Notes: generated from the sequence alone by a model not told the origin. 64,000 bases of DNA from Aureimonas phyllosphaerae (GCF_900113065.1 NZ_FOOA01000002.1:124001-188000); one strand, 5' to 3'; shown: positions 34,570 through 44,161, counted from the first letter of the stretch. Made by a program: numbers and translations.

Positions 34570-35637
34570 ATGCCACATGCCGTCCGCGCCCTTACCCTTG
34601 CCGCTCTCCTCGCAACCGTGCCGATAGCGTCGGTTCGGGCGCAATCCGGTGACACGCTCGTGATCGGCATCGCGGCCCCCCTCAGCGGCCCGAGCGAGAT
34701 TCTGGGCCGCCAGATCGAAGCGGGTGCCAAGCGCGCCGCGGAGGAAAACGGAGCAACGACCGTATCGGTCGACACGTTCTGCTCGGCAGATGGCGGCCGC
34801 GAAGCGGCGGATGCGTTGATCGCTGCACGGGCCGCGGCAGCGGTCGGCTTCCTCTGCACCGTCGCACTCGAGGCGGCCCTGCCGAAACTGACCGCGGCGG
34901 CGATCCCGGCTCTCGACGTCGGTGTGCGGGCGGCGCGCATCCAGCGACAACGGCAGCAGGACGGTGCCCTCGTCTGGCGACTTGCGCCGGCAGCAGGTGC
35001 GGAGGCGCGGGCGCTCGCCGGGTTCGTGCGCGAAAGATGGTCCGACACGGCGTTCGGAATCGTCGAAGACGGTTCACCGCAATCGCGCGATCTCGCCGAC
35101 AAGGTGCGTCAGGCGCTGGAGGCCGATGGCCTGCGTGCAGCCGTAACGGAAAGCTACCGACCAGCGGAGGAAAAACAGTTCCCCGTCGCCCGTCGTCTTC
35201 AGCAAAGCGGGGTGACCCGTGTCCTGTTTCTCGGGGCACGCAGCGATACGGCAGTGATCTTGCGTGACTCGGCGGAGATCGGGTCGACGCTCGAGGCGGC
35301 AGGGGGCGAATCCCTGATCGATGCCGAAGGCGCCGTGGCGCTACCCGCCGGTGTCGTGGCGCTCGCCAGCGGCTTCGATGTCGACTGGGTGCCGTCCGAA
35401 ACGCCCCCGGAAGACGAGGGCTATGCGCGGATCGCGCGAATCGGCGCCGAGATCGCCATCCAGGCTGCGACGCGGGCTCGAGCCGAAAGTCGCAGCGTGG
35501 TCGACCTCCTGAGCTACGAGACGTTCATCACCACCGCCGGTCTCGTGCGCTTCGATGGCGAAGGCGCAGCCGATGTGGCGCCCTTCCGCGCCTATCGCTG
35601 GGACGGGCAACGCTTCGTGCCGGAAGCTGAGGGTTGA
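34570..35637 (+). CDS. Second type I periplasmic binding protein (Peripla_BP_6)
   Basis: A 355-residue exported protein: a signal peptide (MPHAVRALTLAALLATVPIAS, cleaved near VRAQS) and then TLVIGIAAPLSGPSEILGRQIEAGAKRAAEENG, the start of a LivJ-like or amide-binding fold. It is clearly diverged from the 33197-34408 protein and shorter. AGAAGG precedes the ATG. It is divergent from that gene and 5 bases upstream of a P1-peptidase gene, with which it is probably co-transcribed. Loss of several usual ligand-loop residues is possible but not provable here. It could be a receptor or an alternative ligand subunit for LivGFHM. Confidence 0.82.
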   Translation: MPHAVRALTLAALLATVPIASVRAQSGDTLVIGIAAPLSGPSEILGRQIEAGAKRAAEENGATTVSVDTFCSADGGREAADALIAARAAAAVGFLCTVALEAALPKLTAAAIPALDVGVRAARIQRQRQQDGALVWRLAPAAGAEARALAGFVRERWSDTAFGIVEDGSPQSRDLADKVRQALEADGLRAAVTESYRPAEEKQFPVARRLQQSGVTRVLFLGARSDTAVILRDSAEIGSTLEAAGGESLIDAEGAVALPAGVVALASGFDVDWVPSETPPEDEGYARIARIGAEIAIQAATRARAESRSVVDLLSYETFITTAGLVRFDGEGAADVAPFRAYRWDGQRFVPEAEG

Positions 35638-35642
35638 GCTGA

Positions 35643-36656
35643 ATGGCCGCCATCTGGCAGACGGGTCCGCGCAACCTCCTGACCGATATCGCAGGGGTGC
35701 GCGTCGGAAACGCACAGGATGAAAAGCTGAAGAGCGGCTCGACGGCGATCCTTTTCGATGCGCCGTGCGTCGCGGCCGTGGAGATTCTCGGCGGGGCGCC
35801 CGGCACACGCGAGACAGATCTGCTCGCGCCCGACAAGCTCGTTCCCGGTATCGACGCTCTCGTCCTGTCCGGCGGCTCCGCCTTCGGTCTCGATGCCGCG
35901 TCCGGCGTACAGGCCTACCTGCGCTCCGTCGGTCGAGGTTTCCTGGCCGCCGGCCACCGCGTCCCCATCGTCCCGGCGGCGATCCTGTTCGATCTCGCCA
36001 ATGGTGGTGCAAAAGACTGGGGCCTTCACTCGCCGTACCGCGAACTGGGCTTCGAGGCGGCGTCTGCTGCGAGCGAACGGTTCGAACTGGGAAGCGTCGG
36101 CGCGGGAACCGGCGCAACGACGGCGGTGGTCAAGGGGGGCCTCGGATCGGCCTCCGTCAGGCTTCGGTCGGGCGCGACGGTCGCGGCACTCGTGGCGGTG
36201 AACGCGCTCGGCTCGCCGCTGGTCGGCTCCGGCCGGCACTTCCATGCCGCGCCGTTCGAGATCGATGGCGAGTTCGGCGGCATCGGGCTGCCCGTCCCTC
36301 TTCCAGTCCTCTTGGGGGCGCCGGTCACGAAGCTCGACCCTCGACCGGGTGGCGCCACCACGATCGCGGTGGTGGCCACCGACGCGGTTCTCGACAAGGG
36401 GGCGGCTCGCCGCCTCGCGGTCGCCGCGCATGATGGCTTCGCGCGCTCGCTCTGGCCGGCCCACACCGACTTCGATGGCGACCTGGTGTTCGCTGCTGCG
36501 ACGGGCGGCAGCGGCTGGCGGCCGGAAGGCGCCGAACGCGTGGAACTCGCGGCCGCCGCAACCAGCGCGATCGCGCGCGCGGTCGCCCGCGGGGTCCATG
36601 CCGCCCGTTCCGCACCCGGCGACCTCAAGCGCTGCTGGTACGACTTGCCGGCCTGA
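35643..36656 (+). CDS. P1 family (S58, DmpA-like) peptidase
   Basis: A 337-residue P1 peptidase, an N-terminal-nucleophile-fold family that includes L-aminopeptidase D-Ala-esterase/amidase DmpA and beta-aminopeptidases. Family motifs are NLLTDIAGVRVGNA, LSGGSAFGLDAASGVQAYL, GSVGAGTGAT and HTDFDGDLVFAAATG. VAALVAVNALGSP fits the region containing the self-cleavage/nucleophile residue, but which residue serves cannot be fixed by eye. It lies directly after a binding-protein gene, suggesting the pair deals with one imported amide or peptide. Confidence 0.85.
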   Translation: MAAIWQTGPRNLLTDIAGVRVGNAQDEKLKSGSTAILFDAPCVAAVEILGGAPGTRETDLLAPDKLVPGIDALVLSGGSAFGLDAASGVQAYLRSVGRGFLAAGHRVPIVPAAILFDLANGGAKDWGLHSPYRELGFEAASAASERFELGSVGAGTGATTAVVKGGLGSASVRLRSGATVAALVAVNALGSPLVGSGRHFHAAPFEIDGEFGGIGLPVPLPVLLGAPVTKLDPRPGGATTIAVVATDAVLDKGAARRLAVAAHDGFARSLWPAHTDFDGDLVFAAATGGSGWRPEGAERVELAAAATSAIARAVARGVHAARSAPGDLKRCWYDLPA

Positions 36657-36741
36657 GACGCGGGGTTCGATTGAGGCGCGGCGGCGCGTCTGTTACAGCG
36701 CGGCCGAGCCCCCGTTTGCCGTCCGCCAGAAAGGCCCGCCG

Positions 36742-38049
36742 ATGATCCCCCGCTATTCCCGCCCCGAGATGGTCTCCGTCTGGTCGCAGGAGACCAAGTT
36801 CCGGATCTGGTTCGAGATCGAGGCCCATGCCTGCGATGCGCTGGCCGAGATCGGCGTGATCCCGAAGGAGGCGGCGAAGACGATCTGGGAGAAGGGCGGC
36901 GCGGCGCAGTTCGACGTCGACAAGATCGACGAGATCGAGCGCGTCACCAAGCACGACGTCATCGCCTTCCTGACGCATCTTGCCGAGTTCGTCGGCCCCG
37001 ATTCCCGCTTCATCCATCAGGGCATGACCTCGTCGGACGTGCTGGACACGTGCTTCAACGTTCAGCTCGTGCGGGCGACGGACATTCTCCTCGCGGACAT
37101 GGACGCGCTGCTTGAAGCTCTGAAGCGTCGCGCCTTCGAGCACAAGGACACGGTCACCATTGGCCGCAGCCACGGCATCCATGCCGAACCGACGACGTTC
37201 GGTGTCAAGCTCGCCCTCGCCTATGCCGAGTTCGACCGCTGCCGTGACCGCCTCCGCGCGGCGCGCGAAGAGGTGGCGACCTGTGCGATCTCAGGTGCGG
37301 TCGGCACCTTCGCCAACATCGATCCGCGCGTCGAGGAGCATGTGGCGAAGGCGCTTGGGCTGAAGCCGGAGCCGGTGTCGACGCAGGTCATTCCGCGCGA
37401 TCGCCACGCCATGTACTTCGCGACGCTCGGCGTCATCGCCTCCTCCATCGAGAGGCTCGCCACGGAAATCCGCCACCTTCAGCGGACCGAGGTGCTGGAA
37501 GCCGAAGAATATTTCTCGCCGGGGCAGAAGGGCTCGTCGGCGATGCCGCACAAGCGCAACCCGGTCCTCACCGAGAACCTGACGGGCCTCGCCCGGATGG
37601 TCCGCTCCTTTGCCATGCCGGCGATGGAGAACGTCGCTCTCTGGCACGAGCGCGACATCTCGCATTCCTCCGTCGAGCGCTACATCGGCCCGGACGCCAC
37701 GGTGACGCTCGACTTCGCGTTGGCACGCCTCACCGGCGTGATCGACAAGCTGCTGGTTTATCCCGAGCGGATGGACCGCAACCTCAACCAGTTCAAGGGT
37801 CTCGTCCATTCGCAGCGCGTGCTGCTCGCTCTCACGCAGGCCGGCGTCAGCCGCGAGGACGCCTATCGTCTCGTCCAGCGCAACGCGATGAAGGTGTGGG
37901 AGCACGGCGCCGACTTCCTGACCGAGCTCCTCGGCGACGCCGAGGTCACGGCCGCTTTGTCGGAAGCAGAGATCCGCGAGAAGTTCGACATCGGCTACCA
38001 CACCAAGCACGTCGACACGATCTTCCGCCGCGTGTTCGGCAAGGCCTGA
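36742..38049 (+). CDS. purB: Adenylosuccinate lyase
   Basis: A 435-residue fumarase-superfamily lyase catalysing two steps of purine synthesis (SAICAR to AICAR, adenylosuccinate to AMP). Motifs are MTSSDVLDT (about residue 95), [16 protein letters not shown] and the superfamily signature [11 protein letters not shown] (about residue 265). The ATG at 36742 begins the homologous [10 protein letters not shown]. It is separate from the purine operon at 42392. Its stop lies 6 bases from that of the convergent EEP gene. Confidence 0.97.
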   Translation: MIPRYSRPEMVSVWSQETKFRIWFEIEAHACDALAEIGVIPKEAAKTIWEKGGAAQFDVDKIDEIERVTKHDVIAFLTHLAEFVGPDSRFIHQGMTSSDVLDTCFNVQLVRATDILLADMDALLEALKRRAFEHKDTVTIGRSHGIHAEPTTFGVKLALAYAEFDRCRDRLRAAREEVATCAISGAVGTFANIDPRVEEHVAKALGLKPEPVSTQVIPRDRHAMYFATLGVIASSIERLATEIRHLQRTEVLEAEEYFSPGQKGSSAMPHKRNPVLTENLTGLARMVRSFAMPAMENVALWHERDISHSSVERYIGPDATVTLDFALARLTGVIDKLLVYPERMDRNLNQFKGLVHSQRVLLALTQAGVSREDAYRLVQRNAMKVWEHGADFLTELLGDAEVTAALSEAEIREKFDIGYHTKHVDTIFRRVFGKA

Positions 38050-38055
38050 TCGCGC

Positions 38056-38871
38056 TCAGGCGGCTTCGGCGTCGGCGGCGACGAGGACGGGTGTGTTCAG
38101 CGGTCCTGTGCCCTCCTCGTCTGCGCCTTCGATATCCAGCTGGATCATCTGGTGGTCCGAATATGGCTGGTCGAGGATCGCGATCTTGCAGCGGTCCTCG
38201 AGATCCTTCGTCAGGAGGCAGATGTCGAGCGCAGCGCGATAGGGCCCGAGCCGAAAGGTTGGGCCCGAATGTGCGTTGGCGTGCACCAGCCGTCCATCGG
38301 CGAGGAGCGGTCGCAACTCGTCCACGCCGCGAAAGAGGTTGAAGTCGCCGATCACCACGGTTGGGACCTCGCGCTCCTTTACCCAGCGCGAGAGTTCGGC
38401 CATCTGCAGACATCGGACATGATAGCGCAGCGAAAGATGCGCCATCAGGATCCGAATGCCCGAAATCTCGATGTCGTAGACCAGCCGCTTCTTGCCTGAC
38501 GACAGATAGCGCGCCGTGTAGGTCAGCGGTCGCGACGCGAGGAACGCGTTCGACTTGCCGCGCGAGACCGACAGGCGTCGGAAGTGCCGCCCGGCGCCAT
38601 ACTTGTTGTCGATCCGCACGGTCGTGTGATGCGCCTCGGCCAAGGCGCCGACCTGGTCGAAAAAGCCGTTGTTGAGCGAGCCCTTGTCGACCTCGGCGAA
38701 GCAGGAAAGGTCCGGCTTCAGTTCTCGAAGCCGCTCGCGAACGAGCCCGAGGCTTCGCAGTTGCACGCTTCGGGTCGTGAAGACGTGGTGATGCGCCCGG
38801 CGGACATGGTGCTTCAGGGAGCCGTCGATGTCGCGGCTGTAACCGAGGTTGGCGTAGACGATCCGCAACAT
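38056..38871 (-). CDS. Endonuclease/exonuclease/phosphatase family protein
   Basis: A 271-residue EEP-fold hydrolase. Catalytic-site pieces are visible: LRIVYANLGYS (Asn), CFAEVDKG (metal-binding Glu), LMAHLSLRYH (His), VIGDFNLF (GDFN) and PYSDHQMI (SDH). The start at 38871 is chosen because GTGAGGG precedes it and the EEP fold begins at once. The substrate (nucleic acid, sugar phosphate or lipid phosphate) cannot be set. It is divergent from the cardiolipin synthase gene across 187 bases, which makes a link to phospholipids possible but unproven. Confidence 0.85.
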   Translation of the reverse strand: MLRIVYANLGYSRDIDGSLKHHVRRAHHHVFTTRSVQLRSLGLVRERLRELKPDLSCFAEVDKGSLNNGFFDQVGALAEAHHTTVRIDNKYGAGRHFRRLSVSRGKSNAFLASRPLTYTARYLSSGKKRLVYDIEISGIRILMAHLSLRYHVRCLQMAELSRWVKEREVPTVVIGDFNLFRGVDELRPLLADGRLVHANAHSGPTFRLGPYRAALDICLLTKDLEDRCKIAILDQPYSDHQMIQLDIEGADEEGTGPLNTPVLVAADAEAA

Positions 38872-39058
38872 GCCCTCACCGTTCCGTACGGAACACCCCT
38901 CGCCAGCGGCCTCGCCTTCCAACGTCGGAGGGATCGAGGCGTTCCGGCAAACGAATGTTTCCCGGGCGTCTCGCCCGGTGCCCGGCTTCGCCCATATCGC
39001 CGGGTAGGAACCCGCGCAAGGCGCAGCCGACGGCACGACGATCGAGGTCGAGACACGT

Positions 39059-40504
39059 ATGATCGAATTCGTCGACGGCACAGTCTTGCCGATGGCCCTC
39101 ACCTTCATGAGTTGGGCCATCCTGATCGGTGCCGTGATCTACATCCCGTTCCGCCGCAGCCCGGTGGCGGCGCAGGCTTGGCTTCTCCTTTTCTTCTTCC
39201 TGCCGTGGGCGGCGCTGGTTGTGTATCTTGCGGTCGGCAATGCCCGCCATCCGAAGTGGCGTCAGGACCGTCTGAAGAACGTGCCCGACATCATCCGCCG
39301 CGCGATCGCCCACATGACGCTGGAGGGCACGGGCGGAATGCGCACGCTGCGACCGCAGCACCGGATGACGGCGCACCTTGTTCACCGGATCGGTCGCTTC
39401 CCTTGTCTTGCCGACAACCGGATCGTGCTGGATGCAGACTACAATCGCGTGGTCGACCGCATCGCCGCCGATATCGATGCCGCGCGGCACCATGCGCATG
39501 TGATGGTCTACATCCTGCAGAACGATCAGGCCGGCAACAAGGTGCTGAGCGCGCTGCAGCGGGCCGCCAAGCGTGGCGTGAAATGTCGCCTCCTGATCGA
39601 CGCGGTCGGTTCGTCGCGCGATCGCAAGGCGATCGCAAAACGGCTGAAGAACACCGGCGTCGAGCTACGTTTGATCCTGCCGCTTCGGTTCTGGAATCAG
39701 GCGACGCGCATGGACCTGCGCAACCATCGCAAGATCGTCGTGGTGGACGGCAAGGTGGGGTGGGTCGGCTCGCAGAACATGCACCGCATCGAGTACGAGC
39801 CGAAGACCTTCTACCGCGAACTGATGGCACGCGTGGAAGGCCCGGTCGTCTTGGAATTGCAGGCGATCTTCATCGGTGACTGGTACCTCGAAACGGCCGA
39901 GGACATCGGCTCGCCCGAGCTGATGCCAGCGCTCCAGCCGCCTTCGGCGGAGCGGACGGCGACCGCGCAGGTTCTTCCGTCGGGGCCGGACTACCCGGAA
40001 GCCGGCGTCGACATCCTCTTCACAGATCTGATCTACAGCGCACACCAGCGCGTGGTCCTGGCGACACCGTACTTCATTCCCAACGAGCCGTTGTTGCTGG
40101 CGATGCGCACGGCGGTCGCCAAGGGCGTGCGGGTTACGCTCTTCGTGACGTCGACGACCAACAGCTTCCTGATCGATCACGCCCAGCAGTCCTACTACGA
40201 CGAGTTGCTGGAAGCCGGCGTCGAGGTGATGCTCTACCGCGAGCGTTTCCTGCACGCCAAGCATCTGTCGATCGACGACGACATCGCGATCATCGGCTCG
40301 GCCAACATGGACCGCCGATCCTTCGAGCTGAATTCGGAGGTGACGCTGATCACCTACAGCGAGGATACGGTACGCGATCTGCGCGCGATCGAGGACGACT
40401 ACCGAACGAAGAGCCGCAAGCTTCATCTGGAGGAATGGAACAAGCGAGGGTTCTTCGTCCAGCTCGGCGAGAACGTCACCCGCCTGATCAGTCCGCTGCT
40501 CTAG
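39059..40504 (+). CDS. cls: Cardiolipin synthase (phospholipase D family)
   Basis: A 481-residue membrane enzyme that condenses two phosphatidylglycerols to cardiolipin and glycerol. Two N-terminal transmembrane helices (about residues 8-30 and 40-60) precede two PLD domains with HKD motifs NHRKIVVVDGKVGWVGS (about residue 222) and HAKHLSIDDDIAIIGSANMD (about residue 400). The length and layout match ClsA-type enzymes. The next gene, a hydrolase, starts 45 bases downstream. Confidence 0.94.
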   Translation: MIEFVDGTVLPMALTFMSWAILIGAVIYIPFRRSPVAAQAWLLLFFFLPWAALVVYLAVGNARHPKWRQDRLKNVPDIIRRAIAHMTLEGTGGMRTLRPQHRMTAHLVHRIGRFPCLADNRIVLDADYNRVVDRIAADIDAARHHAHVMVYILQNDQAGNKVLSALQRAAKRGVKCRLLIDAVGSSRDRKAIAKRLKNTGVELRLILPLRFWNQATRMDLRNHRKIVVVDGKVGWVGSQNMHRIEYEPKTFYRELMARVEGPVVLELQAIFIGDWYLETAEDIGSPELMPALQPPSAERTATAQVLPSGPDYPEAGVDILFTDLIYSAHQRVVLATPYFIPNEPLLLAMRTAVAKGVRVTLFVTSTTNSFLIDHAQQSYYDELLEAGVEVMLYRERFLHAKHLSIDDDIAIIGSANMDRRSFELNSEVTLITYSEDTVRDLRAIEDDYRTKSRKLHLEEWNKRGFFVQLGENVTRLISPLL

Positions 40505-40548
40505 TTGCGCTGCTTGACAAGCCGGCGCCCCCTTCGCATCTGCGGGCG

Positions 40549-41097
40549 ATGCGAGTTTCCGACGTCGATATCCTGATCATCCCCGGTCTCAACGGTGCCA
40601 CAGAGCAGCACTGGCAGTCCCGCTGGGAATCGAAGCTTTCCACGGCGCGCCGTGTTGCTCCGCCCGCCGCCGAACAGGCTGACGCCGTGCGATGGACCGC
40701 CGATGTCATGAAGGCCGTGGATGAGGCTACACGCCCCTTGATCCTTGTGGCTCACGGTCTGGGGGTCGCCGCGGCCGTCGAAGCGGTGCCGCACCTGTCG
40801 AAGCCGGTTGCCGGCGCATTCTTCGTGGCGCCGCTCGACCTCGGCGACGGCGCGCACGGCTTCTCCGCCTATTCGCGCGATCCGCTGCCGTTCCCTTCCG
40901 TTGTCGTCGCAAGCCGGGGCGAACCCGATCATAGCTTTGACGCGGTCGAGGATGTGGCAGCGGCTTGGGGTTCCCTCTTCGTGGATGCGGGCGAGTCGGG
41001 GCGGCTGGACGAGGCCAGCGGGCACGGTCCCTGGCCGGAAGGTCTTCTGACCTTCGGCAAGTTCCTCGCCCGCCTGCCGGCGCCCCAGCCGAGGTGA
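40549..41097 (+). CDS. RBBP9/YdeN-type alpha/beta hydrolase, nucleophile serine missing
   Basis: A 182-residue protein of the RBBP9/YdeN serine-hydrolase family: ILIIPGLNGATEQHWQSRWE at the start, LILVAHGLGVAAAVEA in the centre and ASGHGPWPEG with the catalytic histidine near the C-terminus. Relatives carry G/AHSLG, whereas here codon 70 is GGT (Gly), one transition away from AGT (Ser). The normal nucleophile is thus absent while the rest of the fold looks intact. It may be an inactive binding protein or use another residue, or this could be a sequencing error. It follows cls closely on the same strand. Confidence 0.8.
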   Translation: MRVSDVDILIIPGLNGATEQHWQSRWESKLSTARRVAPPAAEQADAVRWTADVMKAVDEATRPLILVAHGLGVAAAVEAVPHLSKPVAGAFFVAPLDLGDGAHGFSAYSRDPLPFPSVVVASRGEPDHSFDAVEDVAAAWGSLFVDAGESGRLDEASGHGPWPEGLLTFGKFLARLPAPQPR

Positions 41098-41101
41098 AGC
41101 A

Positions 41102-41863
41102 TCAGCGACGGAACTCCGTGTTCAGCCGCTCGCATCCTGCCTTGAGGATGGCAACATCGGAGGAAATGCCGATGAGCTGGCATCCCATCCCGGCGTAGCG
41201 CCGGGCGTCGTCGGCATCCAGCGCATAGATCGCCACTGCCTTGCCGGCGGCGCGTGCCCGCCGGGTCACGTCGGCCACCGCTGCATCGGTCGCCGTACCC
41301 TTCGGATCGAGCGCGCCGTTGCCGATCGCGATCGAGAGATCCGAAGGTCCAAGGAAGACGCCTCCGAGTTCCGGAACGGCGAGGATCGCATCGAGGTCGG
41401 CTATCGCCCCGGCCGTCTCGATCATCGCAAACGACAGGACCGCCTCGTCGGCTGCAGCGAAGTAGTCGCGCGGCGTCAGTCCGAAGAGGTCCGCCGCTCG
41501 CGTCGGCCCGAATGATCGCGTGCCGCCGGGCATGTAGCGGAGGGCCTTCGCGAAGGCTTCGGCTTCCGAAGCGCTATCGACCATCGGCAGGATGACGGCC
41601 GATGCGCCGAGATCGGCCATTCGCCCGGCAAGCGCGAGGTCGCCGGGCGCGACGCGCACGATCGAGGGCTTCCCGAGAAGGGCGGCACGTGTGCATCCCT
41701 CGCGCAAATCCGCCATATCCTGAAGCCCGTGCTGGCCGTCGAGGATCAGGGCATCGAAACTGCGCAGAAGGATTTCGTGAACGACCGGATTGGCAAGGCT
41801 GGACCAGCCGCACAAAGCGGGCTCCGGCCTGTCGAGGAGCGTCTTCAGGCTTCCGATCGGCAT
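41102..41863 (-). CDS. HpcH/HpaI family aldolase
   Basis: A 253-residue class II (metal-dependent) pyruvate-type aldolase of the HpcH/HpaI/2-keto-3-deoxy-sugar acid group. Expected site residues are present: His in ILDGQHG, Arg in IVRVAPGD, Glu in MIETAGAI and Asp in FLGPSDLSIAIG. The product is a 2-keto acid plus an aldehyde; the true substrate is unknown. The ATG shares a base with the upstream stop (TGATG), so it is co-translated with the ATPase-inhibitor gene. That is a curious pair. Confidence 0.85.
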   Translation of the reverse strand: MPIGSLKTLLDRPEPALCGWSSLANPVVHEILLRSFDALILDGQHGLQDMADLREGCTRAALLGKPSIVRVAPGDLALAGRMADLGASAVILPMVDSASEAEAFAKALRYMPGGTRSFGPTRAADLFGLTPRDYFAAADEAVLSFAMIETAGAIADLDAILAVPELGGVFLGPSDLSIAIGNGALDPKGTATDAAVADVTRRARAAGKAVAIYALDADDARRYAGMGCQLIGISSDVAILKAGCERLNTEFRR

Positions 41864-42180
41864 CAGGATGCCGCGACCTGCTTTTCGGCCTCTTCCAGGC
41901 ATTCGGTGCGATGGCGCTCGATCTGGTGGTCGGACTGCTGGACCCCGGCGGCGTCGAAGTCGGCCCGGATCCTGGCGAACACGTCCTGCGGTCCCGCGGC
42001 GCCGAGGTCGAGATTGACGAGTTGCGCCGCGTAGGCTTCACCGTCAGTGCCGGTCTTTCCGAGCTTGCCGGCGGCCCAGAGACCCAAAAGCTTCGTGGCG
42101 CGCGCTTCGATCCGGAACTTGCGCTCCTCGTCGTGCGCGTAGCGGCCCTCGTGATCGTGACCCCGGTCGTTCAGCGACAT
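41863..42180 (-). CDS. DUF1476 protein, zeta-type F1-ATPase inhibitor subunit
   Basis: A 105-residue helical protein of the DUF1476 family, whose Paracoccus denitrificans member is the zeta inhibitor of the F1FO-ATPase. It inserts an N-terminal helix into F1 to block hydrolysis. Family features are the Asp/His/Arg-rich N-terminus ([16 protein letters not shown]), [14 protein letters not shown] and DFDAAGV near the end. It is divergent from purC and overlaps the aldolase gene by one base. Confidence 0.88.
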   Translation of the reverse strand: MSLNDRGHDHEGRYAHDEERKFRIEARATKLLGLWAAGKLGKTGTDGEAYAAQLVNLDLGAAGPQDVFARIRADFDAAGVQQSDHQIERHRTECLEEAEKQVAAS

Positions 42181-42261
42181 TCCCGTATCCTTTCGCTGGC
42201 TGCGTAGCGTGTCTGCGGGAATGCTAGCGGCCTGCTCGGGCTTGTCCAGCGAAGCTCCGGC

Positions 42262-42352
42262 GCGTCCCGCAAGGGACGCATGTCTGGTTTGCGATTGTTT
42301 AGGCGGGGCGTTTGGTCTATTCACCCGCGGGAGACATATGGTTTTCGCGGGT
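42262..42352 (+). promoter_or_regulatory. Two hairpins in the purC upstream region
   Basis: GCGTCCC-GCAA-GGGACGC (42262-42279) is a perfect 7-bp stem with a GNRA-type loop. ACCCGCG (42323-42329) pairs with CGCGGGT (42346-42352) across 16 bases. Both lie in the gap before purC. Neither has a U-run, so they are more likely leader structures than terminators. Confidence 0.4.
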
Positions 42353-42391
42353 CGCCGTTCGACTCGCCCCTTACGCGATCAGGCATCATCC

Positions 42392-43156
42392 ATGACACGT
42401 CGCCGCCGTATCTACGAAGGCAAGGGCAAGATTCTCTATGAAGGCCCGGAACCTGGCACGCTGGTTCAGTTCTTCAAGGACGATGCGACCGCCTTCAACA
42501 AGAAGAAGCACGAGGTCGTCGACGGCAAGGGCGTCCTCAACAATCGCATTTCCGAATACATTTTTAGCCATCTGAACCGGATCGGCATCCCGACGCACTT
42601 CATCCGCCGGCTTAACATGCGTGAGCAGCTGATCAAGGAAGTCGAGATCATTCCGCTCGAGGTCGTGGTGCGCAACGTGGCGGCGGGTTCGCTCGCCAAG
42701 CGCCTCGGCATCGAGGAGGGCACCGTGCTGCCCCGTTCGATCATCGAGTTCTACTACAAGGCGGACCAGCTCGACGACCCGATGGTGTCGGAAGAGCATA
42801 TCACGGCCTTCGGCTGGGCGACGCCGCAGGAAATCGATGACATCATGGCGCTCGCCATCCGCGTCAACGACTTCCTGTCCGGCCTCTTCCTCGGCGTCGG
42901 CATCCAGCTTGTGGATTTCAAGATCGAGACCGGCCGCCTGTTCGAGGGCGACATGATGCGCATTATCGTGGCCGACGAGATTTCGCCCGACTCGTGCCGC
43001 CTCTGGGACGTCCAGACCCAGGACAAGCTCGACAAGGACCGCTTCCGCCGCGACATGGGCGGCCTCGTCGAGGCCTACCAGGAAGTTGCGCGCCGTCTCG
43101 GCATCATGAACGAGAACGAGCCGCCCCGCCCTTCCGGGCCGGTGTTGGTCAAGTAG
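42392..43156 (+). CDS. purC: Phosphoribosylaminoimidazole-succinocarboxamide synthase
   Basis: A 254-residue SAICAR synthetase, which ligates aspartate to CAIR with ATP in purine synthesis. Family motifs are [41 protein letters not shown], and [10 protein letters not shown] with [12 protein letters not shown]. Length is typical of the bacterial single-domain enzyme. It leads the purine operon purC-purS-purQ on the plus strand. Confidence 0.97.
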   Translation: MTRRRRIYEGKGKILYEGPEPGTLVQFFKDDATAFNKKKHEVVDGKGVLNNRISEYIFSHLNRIGIPTHFIRRLNMREQLIKEVEIIPLEVVVRNVAAGSLAKRLGIEEGTVLPRSIIEFYYKADQLDDPMVSEEHITAFGWATPQEIDDIMALAIRVNDFLSGLFLGVGIQLVDFKIETGRLFEGDMMRIIVADEISPDSCRLWDVQTQDKLDKDRFRRDMGGLVEAYQEVARRLGIMNENEPPRPSGPVLVK

Positions 43157-43223
43157 CACGGCGTCCCGTGTCGCAGCCGGCTCCGGCTCTCCGATTGGTT
43201 CATTCGCAAGGCAGGCAGACAAC

Positions 43224-43466
43224 GTGATCAAGGCGCGCATCGTCGTCACCCTCAAGAACGGCGTCCTGGATCCCCAGGGCAAGGCGATCGAGGGGGCTCT
43301 CGGCACGCTCGGCTTCGACGGCGTGTCCGGCGTCCGCCAGGGCAAGGTCTTCGACGTCCAGGTCGACAGCGCGGACCGCACGAAGGCGGAGGCGGATCTC
43401 AAGGCCATGTGCGAGAAGCTCCTCGCCAACACGGTGATCGAGAACTACGCGATCGAGCTCGCCTGA
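43224..43466 (+). CDS. purS: Phosphoribosylformylglycinamidine synthase subunit PurS
   Basis: An 80-residue small subunit of the three-part FGAM synthase (PurS-PurQ-PurL). It bridges the glutaminase and synthetase parts. Recognised by [30 protein letters not shown] and the terminal [16 protein letters not shown]. The start is GTG. It lies 67 bases after purC and 11 bases before purQ. Confidence 0.96.
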   Translation: MIKARIVVTLKNGVLDPQGKAIEGALGTLGFDGVSGVRQGKVFDVQVDSADRTKAEADLKAMCEKLLANTVIENYAIELA

Positions 43467-43477
43467 GGGATCAGTCC

Positions 43478-44161
43478 ATGAAGTCCGCTGTCGTCCTCCT
43501 GCCGGGTCTTAACCGCGATCGCGACATGATCGCGGCGCTGACGAAGATCTCCGGTCAGGCGCCCGTCACCGTCTGGCAGACCGAGACCGTCATTCCCGAC
43601 GTCGATCTGATCGTCGTTCCCGGCGGGTTCTCGTATGGCGATTATCTGCGCTGCGGCGCCATCGCCGCGCGCTCGCCGGTGATGAGGGCGGTGGCCGAGA
43701 AGGCGTCGGCGGGCGTGCCCGTACTCGGCGTTTGCAACGGGTTTCAGATCCTCTGCGAGGCAGGGCTGCTTCCGGGCGCGCTGATGCGCAACACGACCTT
43801 GAAGTTCGTGTGCCGCGAGGTGAAGCTCAAGGTAACGAACGCTGGCACGCGCTTCACCGCTGGCTATGCACAAGATCAGGTCATCCGCTGCCCGGTCGCC
43901 CATCACGACGGCAACTACTTCGCCGATGCTTCGACGCTCGATCGCGTCGAGGGCGAAGGTCAGGTCGTGTTCCGCTATGCGGAAGGCACCAACCCGAACG
44001 GCGCCATCAACGACATCGCCGGTATCGTCAACGATCGTGGCAACGTCCTCGGCATGATGCCCCACCCGGAAAACCTGATCGAGCCCGAGCACGGGGGCAG
44101 CGATGGGCGACCGTTGTTCGAAGGGGCGCTTGGGCTTCTCGGACGGGGCCTCGCGGCTTGA
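43478..44161 (+). CDS. purQ: Phosphoribosylformylglycinamidine synthase subunit PurQ (glutaminase)
   Basis: A 227-residue class I glutamine amidotransferase that releases ammonia for PurL. The nucleophile cysteine is in [11 protein letters not shown] (about residue 88), and the His/Glu pair is in [16 protein letters not shown] near the C-terminus. [19 protein letters not shown] is typical of PurQ. The start at 43478 begins [10 protein letters not shown]. The next gene, a lipoprotein, overlaps its stop by 4 bases. Confidence 0.97.
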   Translation: MKSAVVLLPGLNRDRDMIAALTKISGQAPVTVWQTETVIPDVDLIVVPGGFSYGDYLRCGAIAARSPVMRAVAEKASAGVPVLGVCNGFQILCEAGLLPGALMRNTTLKFVCREVKLKVTNAGTRFTAGYAQDQVIRCPVAHHDGNYFADASTLDRVEGEGQVVFRYAEGTNPNGAINDIAGIVNDRGNVLGMMPHPENLIEPEHGGSDGRPLFEGALGLLGRGLAA

